This document shows, one piece after another, positions 14,084 through 24,908 of a DNA stretch of 64,000 nucleotides. The stretch spans positions 558,001-622,000 of the forward strand of contig JBAIAA010000117.1 of NCBI GenBank assembly GCA_037893245.1, in the 5' to 3' direction. Position 1 is the first letter of the stretch. Each line of letters starts with the position of its first letter. Position numbers and translations under genes: made by a program. Under the pieces are notes generated by a model that was given only the letters and a program-made list of their open reading frames with translations, was not told where the DNA came from and ran no database searches. This DNA comes from Crossaster papposus. Lineage: Eukaryota > Echinodermata > Asteroidea > Velatida > Solasteridae.

Positions 14084-15028
14084 AGCTCATTTAGCCTAAC
14101 AAATCCTTTTCGGTTTTTTTCACCATCAGAACACGAAATGGACTTCCACTACTCCCAAATGGTCTATAGAGCTCATTGAGCCTAACAAACACTTTTCGGG
14201 TTTTTTCACCATCAGAACACGAAATGGACTTCCAATACTCCCAAATGGTCGATAGCGCTCAATAAGCGTAACAAACACTTTTCGGTTTTTCTCACCGTCA
14301 AAACACCAAATGGACTTTCAACACTCCCAAATGGTCTATAGCGCTCAATAAGCCTAACAAACACTTTTCGGGTTTTTTCACAGTCAGAACACAAATTAGA
14401 CTTCCAACGCTCCCAAATGGTCTATAGAGCTCATTTAGCCTAACAAAAACTTTTCGGGTTTTGTTCACCATCAGAACACGAAATGGACTTCCAACGCTCC
14501 CAAATGGTAGCGCTCAATGAGCCTAACTAACACTTTTCGGTTTTTCTCACCGTCAAAACACGAAATGGACTTTCAACACTCCCAAATGGTCTATAGCGCT
14601 CAATAAGCCTAACAAACACTTTTCGGTTTTTTTCACCGTCAGAACACAAATTAGACTTCCAACGCTCCCAAATGGTCTATAGCGCTCATTTAGCCTAACA
14701 AACACTTTTCGGGTTTTTTGTCACCGTCAGAACACCAAATGGACTTCCAACACTCCCAAACGGTCTATAGGCCTCAATGAGCCTAACAAACACTTTTCAA
14801 GTTTTTTCACCGTCAGAACACAAAATAGACTTCCAACGCTCCCAAATGGTCTATAGAGCTCATTTAGCCTAACAAACCCTTTTCGGTTTTTTTCACCATC
14901 AGAACACGAAATGGACTTCCAATACTCCCAAATGGTCTATAGAGCTCATTGAGCCTAACAAACACTTTTCGGTTTTTCTCACCGTCAGAACACCAAATGG
15001 ACATCCAACGCTCCCAACTGTTCTATAG
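14084..15028. repeat. 11-mer partial HOR (945 bp) preceding the 1,690-bp array
   Basis: Eleven monomers equivalent to M1-M11 of the 1,690-bp HOR. The lengths sum correctly: 11 x 86, minus 4 for the 82-bp monomer, plus 3 run-length bases gives 945. It ends with the M11 type (CTCCCAACTGTTCTATAG) followed directly by M1, the same M20-to-M1 join seen between full units. M11 and M20 are near-identical, so this shorter form is what unequal exchange between M11 and M20 would produce. It carries GGGTTTTTTGTCACC in the M8 position, whereas the following units carry GGGTTTTTTGACACC. Confidence 0.9.
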
Positions 15029-15114
15029 TGCTCAATGAGCCTAACAAATCCTTTTCGGTTTTTTTCACCATCAGAACACGAAATGGACTTCCACTACTCC
15101 CAAATGGTCTATAG
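15029..15114 (+). repeat. Exemplar standard 86-bp monomer
   Basis: This copy runs from TGCTCAATGAGCC to CTATAG and is exactly 86 bp; the next monomer starts at 15115 with AGCTCATTGAGCC. It is the first monomer (M1) of the 1,690-bp higher-order repeat and carries the diagnostic variants ACAAATCC and TTCCACTACTCC. I place monomer boundaries directly after CTATAG. That choice is arbitrary for a tandem repeat but is used consistently here. Confidence 0.95.
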
Positions 15115-15372
15115 AGCTCATTGAGCCTAACAAACACTTTTCGGGTTTTTTCACCATCAGAACACGAAATGGACTTCCAATACTCCCAAATGGTCGATAG
15201 CGCTCAATAAGCGTAACAAACACTTTTCGGTTTTTCTCACCGTCAAAACACCAAATGGACTTTCAACACTCCCAAATGGTCTATAGCGCTCAATAAGCCT
15301 AACAAACACTTTTCGGGTTTTTTCACAGTCAGAACACAAATTAGACTTCCAACGCTCCCAAATGGTCTATAG

Positions 15373-15455
15373 AGCTCATTTAGCCTAACAAAAACTTTTC
15401 GGGTTTTGTTCACCATCAGAACACGAAATGGACTTCCAACGCTCCCAAATGGTAG
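15373..15455 (+). repeat. Exemplar 82-bp class monomer (CTAT deletion)
   Basis: The monomer ends AAATGGTAG instead of AAATGGTCTATAG, a 4-bp loss (83 bp here because of a longer G/T run). The AAATGGTAG junction occurs 12 times, with TGGTAG at 5241, 6067, 6721, 7461, 10480, 14505, 15450, 17140, 18830, 31255, 31822 and 34668. It is always followed by a monomer carrying the private variant GAGCCTAACTAACAC, so the pair travels as a unit. It is absent from about 34.7 kb to the end of the window, which marks it as a domain-A variant. Confidence 0.95.
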
Positions 15456-15973
15456 CGCTCAATGAGCCTAACTAACACTTTTCGGTTTTTCTCACCGTCA
15501 AAACACGAAATGGACTTTCAACACTCCCAAATGGTCTATAGCGCTCAATAAGCCTAACAAACACTTTTCGGTTTTTTTCACCGTCAGAACACAAATTAGA
15601 CTTCCAACGCTCCCAAATGGTATATAGCGCTCATTTAGCCTAACAAACACTTTTCGGGTTTTTTGACACCGTCAGAACACCAAATGGACTTCCAACACTC
15701 CCAAACGGTCTATAGGCCTCAATGAGCCTAACAAACACTTTTCAAGTTTTTTCACCGTCAGAACACAAAATAGACTTCCAACGCTCCCAAATGGTCTATA
15801 GAGCTCATTTAGCCTAACAAACCCTTTTCGGTTTTTTTCACCATCAGAACACGAAATGGACTTCCAATACTCCCAAATGGTCTATAGAGCTCATTGAGCC
15901 TAACAAACACTTTTCGGTTTTTCTCACCGTCAGAACACCAAATGGACATCCAACGCTCCCAACTGTTCTATAG

Positions 15974-16026
15974 TGCTCAATGAGCCTAACAAACACTTTT
16001 CGGGTTTTGTTCACCATCAGCTATAG
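15974..16026 (+). repeat. Exemplar short (52-bp class) monomer
   Basis: In this class a 34-bp segment is missing, so CATCAG joins straight to CTATAG. This copy is 53 bp because it has the GGGTTTTGTTCACC form of the T-run (one base longer). I counted about 85 such junctions across the window, for example near 2325, 8032, 13471, 22150, 28340, 39270, 44710 and 63555. All share the same junction, so they most likely descend from one deletion event and were spread by HOR amplification. They differ in what follows CTATAG: GCCTC is commonest, then GCTTC, ACCTC or ACCC. Each HOR contains one to three of them at fixed positions. Confidence 0.95.
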
Positions 16027-16718
16027 GCCTCAATGAGCCTAACAAACACTTTTCGGGTTTTTTCACCGTCAGAACACAACATTGACTTCCAACACTCCCA
16101 AATGGTCTATAGGCCTCAATGAGCCTAACAAACACTTTTCGGGTTTTTTTCACCGTCAGAACACAAAATAGACTTCCAACGCTCCCAAATGGTCTATAGC
16201 GCTCATTTAGCCTAACAAACAATTTTCGGGTTTTTTCACCGTCAGAACACAAAATTGACTTCCAACACTCCCAAATGGTCTATAGGCCTCAATGAGCCTA
16301 ACAAACACTTTTCGGGTTTTTTTCACCGTCAGAACACAAATTAGACTTCCAACGCTCCCAAATGGTCTATAGCGCTCATTTAGCCTAACAAACACTTTTC
16401 GGGTTTTTTTTCACCGTCAGAACACCAAATGGACTTCCAACACTCCCAAACGGTCTATAGGCCTCAATGAGCCTAACAAACACTTTTCAAGTTTTTTCAC
16501 CGTCAGAACACAAAATAGACTTCCAACGCTCCCAAATGGTCTATAGAGCTCATTTAGCCTAACAAACCCTTTTCGGTTTTTTTCACCATCAGAACACGAA
16601 ATGGACTTCCAATACTCCCAAATGGTCTATAGAGCTCATTGAGCCTAACAAACACTTTTCGGTTTTTCTCACCGTCAGAACACCAAATGGACATCCAACG
16701 CTCCCAACTGTTCTATAG

Positions 16719-18408
16719 TGCTCAATGAGCCTAACAAATCCTTTTCGGTTTTTTTAACCATCAGAACACGAAATGGACTTCCACTACTCCCAAATGGTCT
16801 ATAGAGCTCATTGAGCCTAACAAACACTTTTCGGGTTTTTTCACCATCAGAACACGAAATGGACTTCCAATACTCTCAAATGGTCGATAGCGCTCAATAA
16901 GCGTAACAAACACTTTTCGGTTTTTCTCACCGTCAAAACACCAAATGGACTTTCAACACTCCCAAATGGTCTATAGCGCTCAATAAGCCTAACAAACACT
17001 TTTCGGGTTTTTTCACAGTCAGAACACAAATTAGACTTCCAACGCTCCCAAATGGTCTATAGAGCTCATTTAGCCTAACAAAAACTTTTCGGGTTTTGTT
17101 CACCATCAGAACACGAAATGGACTTCCAACGCTCCCAAATGGTAGCGCTCAATGAGCCTAACTAACACTTTTCGGTTTTTCTCACCGTCAAAACACGAAA
17201 TGGACTTTCAACACTCCCAAATGGTCTATAGCGCTCAATAAGCCTAACAAACACTTTTCGGTTTTTTTCACCGTCAGAACACAAATTAGACTTCCAACGC
17301 TCCCAAATGGTATATAGCGCTCATTTAGCCTAACAAACACTTTTCGGGTTTTTTGACACCGTCAGAACACCAAATGGACTTCCAACACTCCCAAACGGTC
17401 TATAGGCCTCAATGAGCCTAACAAACACTTTTCAAGTTTTTTCACCGTCAGAACACAAAATAGACTTCCAACGCTCCCAAATGGTCTATAGAGCTCATTT
17501 AGCCTAACAAACCCTTTTCGGTTTTTTTCACCATCAGAACACGAAATGGACTTCCAATACTCCCAAATGGTCTATAGAGCTCATTGAGCCTAACAAACAC
17601 TTTTCGGTTTTTCTCACCGTCAGAACACCAAATGGACATCCAACGCTCCCAACTGTTCTATAGTGCTCAATGAGCCTAACAAACACTTTTCGGGTTTTGT
17701 TCACCATCAGCTATAGGCCTCAATGAGCCTAACAAACACTTTTCGGGTTTTTTCACCGTCAGAACACAAAATTGACTTCCAACACTCCCAAATGGTCTAT
17801 AGGCCTCAATGAGCCTAACAAACACTTTTCGGGGTTTTTTCACCGTCAGAACACAAAATAGACTTCCAACGCTCCCAAATGGTCTATAGCGCTCATTTAG
17901 CCTAACAAACAATTTTCGGGTTTTTTCACCGTCAGAACACAAAATTGACTTCCAACACTCCCAAATGGTCTATAGGCCTCAATGAGCCTAACAAACACTT
18001 TTCGGGTTTTTTTCACCGTCAGAACACAAATTAGACTTCCAACGCTCCCAAATGGTCTATAGCGCTCATTTAGCCTAACAAACACTTTTCGGGTTTTTTT
18101 TCACCGTCAGAACACCAAATGGACTTCCAACACTCCCAAACGGTCTATAGGCCTCAATGAGCCTAACAAACACTTTTCAAGTTTTTTCACCGTCAGAACA
18201 CAAAATAGACTTCCAACGCTCCCAAATGGTCTATAGAGCTCATTTAGCCTAACAAACCCTTTTCGGTTTTTTTCACCATCAGAACACGAAATGGACTTCC
18301 AATACTCCCAAATGGTCTATAGAGCTCATTGAGCCTAACAAACACTTTTCGGTTTTTCTCACCGTCAGAACACCAAATGGACATCCAACGCTCCCAACTG
18401 TTCTATAG
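16719..18408. repeat. 20-mer HOR, 1,690 bp, copy 2
   Basis: Starts exactly 1,690 bp after copy 1 with the same monomer order. It shares GGTATATAG (M7) with copy 1. It shares TTTTTTTAACC (M1, AACC at 16756) and TACTCTCAAA (M2) with copy 3. It has a private GGGG run in M14 (near 17,830). The mixed sharing suggests stepwise amplification with some sequence exchange between units. Confidence 0.95.
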
Positions 18409-20098
18409 TGCTCAATGAGCCTAACAAATCCTTTTCGGTTTTTTTAACCATCAGAACACGAAATGGACTTCCACTACTCCCAAATGGTCTATAGAGCTCA
18501 TTGAGCCTAACAAACACTTTTCGGGTTTTTTCACCATCAGAACACGAAATGGACTTCCAATACTCTCAAATGGTCGATAGCGCTCAATAAGCGTAACAAA
18601 CACTTTTCGGTTTTTCTCACCGTCAAAACACCAAATGGACTTTCAACACTCCCAAATGGTCTATAGCGCTCAATAAGCCTAACAAACACTTTTCGGGTTT
18701 TTTCACAGTCAGAACACAAATTAGACTTCCAACGCTCCCAAATGGTCTATAGAGCTCATTTAGCCTAACAAAAACTGTTCGGGTTTTGTTCACCATCAGA
18801 ACACGAAATGGACTTCCAACGCTCCCAAATGGTAGCGCTCAATGAGCCTAACTAACACTTTTCGGTTTTTCTCACCGTCAAAACACGAAATGGACTTTCA
18901 ACACTCCCAAATGGTCTATAGCGCTCAATAAGCCTAACAAACACTTTTCGGTTTTTTTCACCGTCAGAACACAAATTAGACTTCCAACGCTCCCAAATGG
19001 TCTATAGCGCTCATTTAGCCTAACAAACACTTTTCGGGTTTTTTGACACCGTCAGAACACCAAATGGACTTCCAACACTCCTAAACGGTCTATAGGCCTC
19101 AATGAGCCTAACAAACACTTTTCAAGTTTTTTCACCGTCAGAACACAAAATAGACTTCCAACGCTCCCAAATGGTCTATAGAGCTCATTTAGCCTAACAA
19201 ACCCTTTTCGGTTTTTTTCACCATCAGAACACGAAATGGACTTCCAATACTCCCAAATGGTCTATAGAGCTCATTGAGCCTAACAAACACTTTTCGGTTT
19301 TTCTCACCGTCAGAACACCAAATGGACATCCAACGCTCCCAACTGTTCTATAGTGCTCAATGAGCCTAACAAACACTTTTCGGGTTTTGTTCACCATCAG
19401 CTATAGGCCTCAATGAGCCTAACAAACACTTTTCGGGTTTTTTCACCGTCAGAACACAAAATTGACTTCCAACACTCCCAAATGGTCTATAGGCCTCAAT
19501 GAGCCTAACAAACACTTTTCGGGTTTTTTTCACCGTCAGAACACAAAATAGACTTCCAACGCTCCCAAATGGTCTATAGCGCTCATTTAGCCTAACAAAC
19601 AATTTTCGGGTTTTTTCACCGTCAGAACACAAAATTGACTTCCAACACTCCCAAATGGTCTATAGGCCTCAATGAGCCTAACAAACACTTTTCGGGTTTT
19701 TTTCACCGTCAGAACACAAATTAGACTTCCAACGCTCCCAAATGGTCTATAGCGCTCATTTAGCCTAACAAACACTTTTCGGGTTTTTTTTCACCGTCAG
19801 AACACCAAATGGACTTCCAACACTCCCAAACGGTCTATAGGCCTCAATGAGCCTAACAAACACTTTTCAAGTTTTTTCACCGTCAGAACACAAAATAGAC
19901 TTCCAACGCTCCCAAATGGTCTATAGAGCTCATTTAGCCTAACAAACCCTTTTCGGTTTTTTTCACCATCAGAACACGAAATGGACTTCCAATACTCCCA
20001 AATGGTCTATAGAGCTCATTGAGCCTAACAAACACTTTTCGGTTTTTCTCACCGTCAGAACACCAAATGGACATCCAACGCTCCCAACTGTTCTATAG
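18409..20098. repeat. 20-mer HOR, 1,690 bp, copy 3
   Basis: Third exact-length unit. It shares the M1 TTTTTTTAACC (18446) and M2 TACTCTCAAA variants with copy 2. In M5 it carries AAAACTGTTCGGG, otherwise seen near 2,700, 13,670 and 28,710 rather than in copies 1 and 2. It has the ancestral-looking GGTCTATAG in M7 and a private CTCCTAAACGG in M8. At 20,099 the next monomer is an M12-type 52-bp monomer, not M1, so the HOR run ends here. Confidence 0.95.
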
Positions 20099-22017
20099 TG
20101 CTCAATGAGCCTAACAAACACTTTTCGGGTTTTGTTCACCATCAGCTATAGGCCTCAATGAGCCTAACAAACACTTTTCGGGTTTTTTCACCGTCAGAAC
20201 ACAAAATTGACTTCCAACACTCCCAAATGGTCTATAGGCCTCAATGAGCCTAACAAACACTTTTCGGGTTTTTTTCACCGTCAGAACACAAAATAGACTT
20301 CCAACGCTCCCTAATGGTCTATAGCGCTCATTTAGCCTAACAAACAATTTTCGGGTTTTTTCACCATCAGCTATAGGCCTCAATGAGCCTAACAAACACT
20401 TTTCGGGTTTTTTCACCGTCAGAACACAAAATAGAATTCCAACGCTCCCAAATGGTCTATAAGCGCTCATTTAGCCTAACAAACACTTTTCGGTTTTTCT
20501 CACCGTCAGAACACCAAATGGACTTTCAACACTCCCAAATGGTCTATAGCGCTCAATAAGCCTAACAAACACTTTTCGGTTTTTTTCACAGTCAGAACAC
20601 AAATTAGACTTCCAACGCTCCCAAATGGTCTATAGAGCTCATTTAGCCTAACAACAACTTTTCGGGTTTTGTTCACCATCAGATCACGAAATGGACTTCC
20701 AACGCTCCCAAATGGTCTATAGCGCTCAATGAGCCTAACAAACACTTTTCGGGTTTTTTCACCGTCAGAACACAAATTAGACTTCCAACGCTCCCAAATG
20801 GTCTATAGCGCTCATTTAGCCTAACAAACACTTTTCGGGTTTTTTTCACCGTCAGAACACCAATTGGACTTCCAACACTCCCAAACGGTCTATAGGCCTC
20901 AATGAGCCTAACAAACACTTTTCGGTTTTTTTCACCGTCAGAACACAAAATAGACTTCCAACGCTCCCAAATGGTCTATAGAGCTCATTTAGCCTAACAA
21001 ATCCTTTTCGGTTTTTTTCACCATCAGAACACGAAATAGACTTCCAATACTCCCAAATGGTCTATAGAGCTCATTGAGCCTAACAAACACTTTTCGGGTT
21101 TTTTCACCATCAGAACACGAAATGGACTTCCAATACTCCCAAATGGTCGATAGCGCAAAATAAGCGTAACAAACACTTTTCGGTTTTTCTCACCGTCAAA
21201 ACACCAAATGGACTTTCAACACTCCCAAATAGTCTATAGCGATCAATAAGCCTAACAAACACTTTTCGGGTTTTGTTCACCGTCAGAACACAAAATTGAC
21301 TTCCACCACTCCCAAACGGTCTATAGGCCTCAATGAGCCTAACAAACACTTCTCGGTTTTTTTCACCGTCAGAACACAAAATAGACTTCCAACGCTCCTA
21401 AATGGTCTATAGAGCTCATTTAGCCTAACAAATCCTTTTGGGTTTTTTTCACCATCAGAACACGAAATGGACTTCCAATACTCCCAAATGGTCTATAGAG
21501 CTCATTGAGCCTAACAAACACTTTTCGGGTTTTTTCACCATCAGAACACGAAATGGACTTCCAATACTCCCAAATGGTCGATAGCGCTCAATAAGCGTAA
21601 CAAACACTTTTCGGTTTTTCTCACCGTCAAAACACCAAATGGACTTTCAACACTCCCAAATAGTCTATAGCGATCTATAAGCCTAAAAAACACTTTTCGG
21701 GTTTTGTTCACCGTCAGAACACAAAATTGACTTCCAACACTCCCAAATGGTCTATAGGCCTCAATGAGCCTAACAAACACTTTTCGGGTTTTTTTCACCG
21801 TCAGAACACAAAATAGACTTCCAACGCTCCCAAATGGTCTATAGAGCTCATTTAGCCTAACAAACACTTTTCGGTTTTTGTTCACCATCAGAACACGAAA
21901 TGGACTTCCAACACTCCCAAATGGTCTATAGCGCTCAATGAGCCTAACAAACACTTTTCGGGTTTTTTCACCATCAGAACACGAAATGGACTTCCAATAC
22001 TCCCAAATGGTCGATAG
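20099..22017. repeat. GATCAC module and super-unit tail, occurrence in copy 2
   Basis: This segment matches 11,768 onward at offset 8,331, and matches 24,909-26,632 at offset 4,810. Diagnostic monomers in order are TGCTC 52-bp, AAAATTGAC, CGCTCCCTAATGG, CAATTTTCGG 52-bp, TAGAATTCC...CTATAAG, GATCAC (20682), CACCAATTGG, ACAAATCC with CGAAATAGAC, GGTCGATAGCGCAAAATAAGCG (21154), AAATAGTCTATAGCGATC, TTCCACCACTCC, and GATCTATAAGCCTAAAAAACAC (near 21,675). Confidence 0.85.
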
Positions 22018-22846
22018 CGCTCAATAAGCGTAACAAACACTTTTCGGTTTTTCTCACCGTCAGAACACCAAATGGACATCCAACGCTCCCAAATGTTCTA
22101 TAGTGCTCAATGAGCCTAACAAACACTTTTCGGGTTTTGTTCACCATCAGCTATAGGCCTCAATGAGCCTAACACACACTTTTCGGGTTTTTTCACCGTC
22201 AGAACACAAATTATACTTCCAACGCTCCCAAATGGTCTATAGCGCTCATTTAGCCTAACAAACACTTTTCGGGTTTTTTTCACCGTCAGAACACCAATTG
22301 GACTTCCAACACTCCCAAACGGTCTATAGGCCTCAATGAGCCTAACAAACACTTTTCGGTTTTTTTCACCGTCAGAACACAAAATAGACTTCCAACGCTC
22401 CCAAATGGTCTATAGAGCTCATTTAGCCTAACAAATCCTTTTCGGTTTTTTTCACCATCAGAACACGAAATAGACTTCCAATACTCCCAAATGGTCTATA
22501 GAGCTCATTGAGCCTAACAAACACTTTTCGGGTTTTTTCACCATCAGAACACGAAATGGACTTCCAATACTCCCAAATGGTCGATAGCGCAAAATAAGCG
22601 TAACAAACACTTTTCGGTTTTTCTCACCGTCAAAACACCAAATGGACTTTCAACACTCCCAAATAGTCTATAGCGATCAATAAGCCTAACAAACACTTTT
22701 CGGGTTTTGTTCACCGTCAGAACACAAAATTGACTTCCACCACTCCCAAACGGTCTATAGGCCTCAATGAGCCTAACAAACACTTTTCGGTTTTTTTCAC
22801 CGTCAGAACACAAAATAGACTTCCAACGCTCCCAAATGGTCTATAG

Positions 22847-23937
22847 CGCTCATTTAGCCTAACAAACACTTTTCGGGTTTTTTGACACCGTCAGAACACC
22901 AAATGGACTTCCAACACTCCCAAACGGTCTATAGGCCTCAATGAGCCTAACAAACACTTTTCAAGTTTTTTCACCGTCAGAACACAAAATAGACTTCCAA
23001 CGCTCCCAAATGGTCTATAGAGCTCATTTAGCCTAACAAACCCTTTTCGGTTTTTTTCACCATCAGAACACGAAATGGACTTCCAATACTCCCAAATGGT
23101 CTATAGAGCTCATTGAGCCTAACAAACACTTTTCGGTTTTTCTCACCGTCAGAACACCAAATGGACATCCAACGCTCCCAACTGTTCTATAGTGCTCAAT
23201 GAGCCTAACAAACACTTTTCGGGTTTTGTTCACCATCAGCTATAGGCATCAATGAGCCTAACAAACACTTTTCGGGTTTTTTCACCGTCAGAACACAAAA
23301 TTGACTTCCAACACTCCCAAATGGTCTATAGGCCTCAATGAGCCTAACAAACACTTTTCGGGTTTTTTTCACCGTCAGAACACAAAATAGACTTCCAACG
23401 CTCCCAAATGGTCTATAGCGCTCATTTAGCCTAACAAACAATTTTCGGGTTTTTTCACCGTCAGAACACAAAATTGACTTCCAACACTCCCAAATGGTCT
23501 ATAGGCCTCAATGAGCCTAACAAACACTTTTCGGTTTTTTTTCACCGTCAGAACACAAATTAGACTTCCAACGCTCCCAAATGGTCTATAGCGCTCATTT
23601 AGCCTAACAAACACTTTTCGGGTTTTTTTTCACCGTCAGAACACCAAATGGACTTCCAACACTCCCAAACGGTCTATAGGCCTCAATGAGCCTAACAAAC
23701 ACTTTTCAAGTTTTTTCACCGTCAGAACACAAAATAGACTTCCAACGCTCCCAAATGGTCTATAGAGCTCATTTAGCCTAACAAACCCTTTTCGGTTTTT
23801 TTCACCATCAGAACACGAAATGGACTTCCAATACTCCCAAATGGTCTATAGAGCTCATTGAGCCTAACAAACACTTTTCGGTTTTTCTCACCGTCAGAAC
23901 ACCAAATGGACATCCAACGCTCCCAACTGTTCTATAG
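22847..23937. repeat. Partial 20-mer HOR (M8-M20), displaced copy
   Basis: It enters at the M8 monomer with the derived GGGTTTTTTGACACC form (near 22,881) and continues through M20 in the 1,690-bp order: 346 bp of M8-M11 plus 745 bp of M12-M20. The derived form places it as a descendant of the 15-20 kb HOR run, not of the older GTCACC form at 10.69 and 14.71 kb. A private GGCATC follows the first 52-bp monomer (near 23,246) and is copied again near 24,217. Confidence 0.9.
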
Positions 23938-24908
23938 TGCTCAATGAGCCTAACAAACACTTTTCGGGTTTTGTTCACCATCAGCTATAGGCCTCAATGA
24001 GCCTAACAAACCCTTTTCGGGTTTTTTCACCGTCAGAACACAAAATTGACTTCCAACACTCCCAAATGGTCTATAGGCCTCAATGAGCCTAACAAACACT
24101 TTTCGGGTTTTTTTCACCGTCAGAACACCAAATGGACATCCAACGCTCCCAACTGTTCTATAGTGCTCAATGAGCCTAACAAACACTTTTCGGGTTTTGT
24201 TCACCATCAGCTATAGGCATCAATGAGCCTAACAAACACTTTTCGGGTTTTTTCACCGTCAGAACACAAAATTGACTTCCAACACTCCCAAATGGTCTAT
24301 AGGCCTCAATGAGCCTAACAAACACTTTTCGGGTTTTTTTCACCGTCAGAACACAAAATAGACTTCCAACGCTCCCAAATGGTCTATAGCGCTCATTTAG
24401 CCTAACAAACAATTTTCGGGTTTTTTCACCGTCAGAACACAAAATTGACTTCCAACACTCCCAAATGGTCTATAGGCCTCAATGAGCCTAACAAACACTT
24501 TTCGGGTTTTTTTCACCGTCAGAACACAAATTAGACTTCCAACGCTCCCAAATGGTCTATAGCGCTCATTTAGCCTAACAAACACTTTTCGGGTTTTTTT
24601 TCACCGTCAGAACACCAAATGGACTTCCAACACTCCCAAACGGTCTATAGGCCTCAATGAGCCTAACAAACACTTTTCAAGTTTTTTCACCGTCAGAACA
24701 CAAAATAGACTTCCAACGCTCCCAAATGGTCTATAGAGCTCATTTAGCCTAACAAACCCTTTTCGGTTTTTTTCACCATCAGAACACGAAATGGACTTCC
24801 AATACTCCCAAATGGTCTATAGAGCTCATTGAGCCTAACAAACACTTTTCGGTTTTTCTCACCGTCAGAACACCAAATGGACATCCAACGCTCCCAACTG
24901 TTCTATAG
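23193..24908. repeat. 971-bp tandem duplication containing M12-M20
   Basis: The M12-M20 block of 745 bp at 23193-23937 is repeated at 24164-24908, an offset of 971 bp. The two are separated by 226 bp: one 52-bp monomer, an AAAATTGAC monomer with ACAAACCC, and a hybrid monomer. Both blocks share the GGCATC variant, which is absent from the 15-20 kb copies, so this duplication happened after the block moved here. The hybrid monomer near 24,110-24,163 joins a GGGTTTTTTTCACC front to a CACCAAATGGACATCC...AACTGTTCTATAG back. Confidence 0.9.

Larger units (their letters stand above)
15029..16718. repeat. 20-mer HOR, 1,690 bp, copy 1
   Basis: Twenty monomers: eighteen of about 86 bp, one 52-bp class (M12) and one 82-bp class (M5). 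With run-length changes in M5, M8, M12, M14, M16 and M17 the sum is exactly 1,690. M8-M11 and M17-M20 are near-duplicates of each other within the unit. Private to this copy is ACAACATTGAC in M13 (near 16,080). Shared with copy 2 is GGTATATAG in M7. M1 still has the ordinary T-run followed by CACC, unlike copies 2 and 3. Confidence 0.95.
13340..22017. repeat. Super-unit copy 2 (about 8.7 kb), domain A
   Basis: It begins like copy 1 (offset 11,146) and then loses 174 bp (two monomers) at about 13.55 kb, giving offset 10,972. Near 14.5 kb it jumps from the equivalent of about 3.5 kb in copy 1 to the equivalent of about 10.48 kb (offset 4,025), so some 7 kb is missing. It then expands the 1,690-bp HOR (15,029-20,098). 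From 20,099 it follows copy 1 from 11,768 (offset 8,331, then 8,418 after an 87-bp difference). The tail includes GCGCAAAATAAGCG (21154) and GATCTATAAG variants. Confidence 0.8.

Noticed and set aside
13340-22017. Tandem gene family or LTR element giving the multi-kb periodicity
   Set aside because: All sequence within the long periods is the same 86-bp monomer in one orientation. There are no LTR ends, primer-binding site, polypurine tract or domain-encoding frames.
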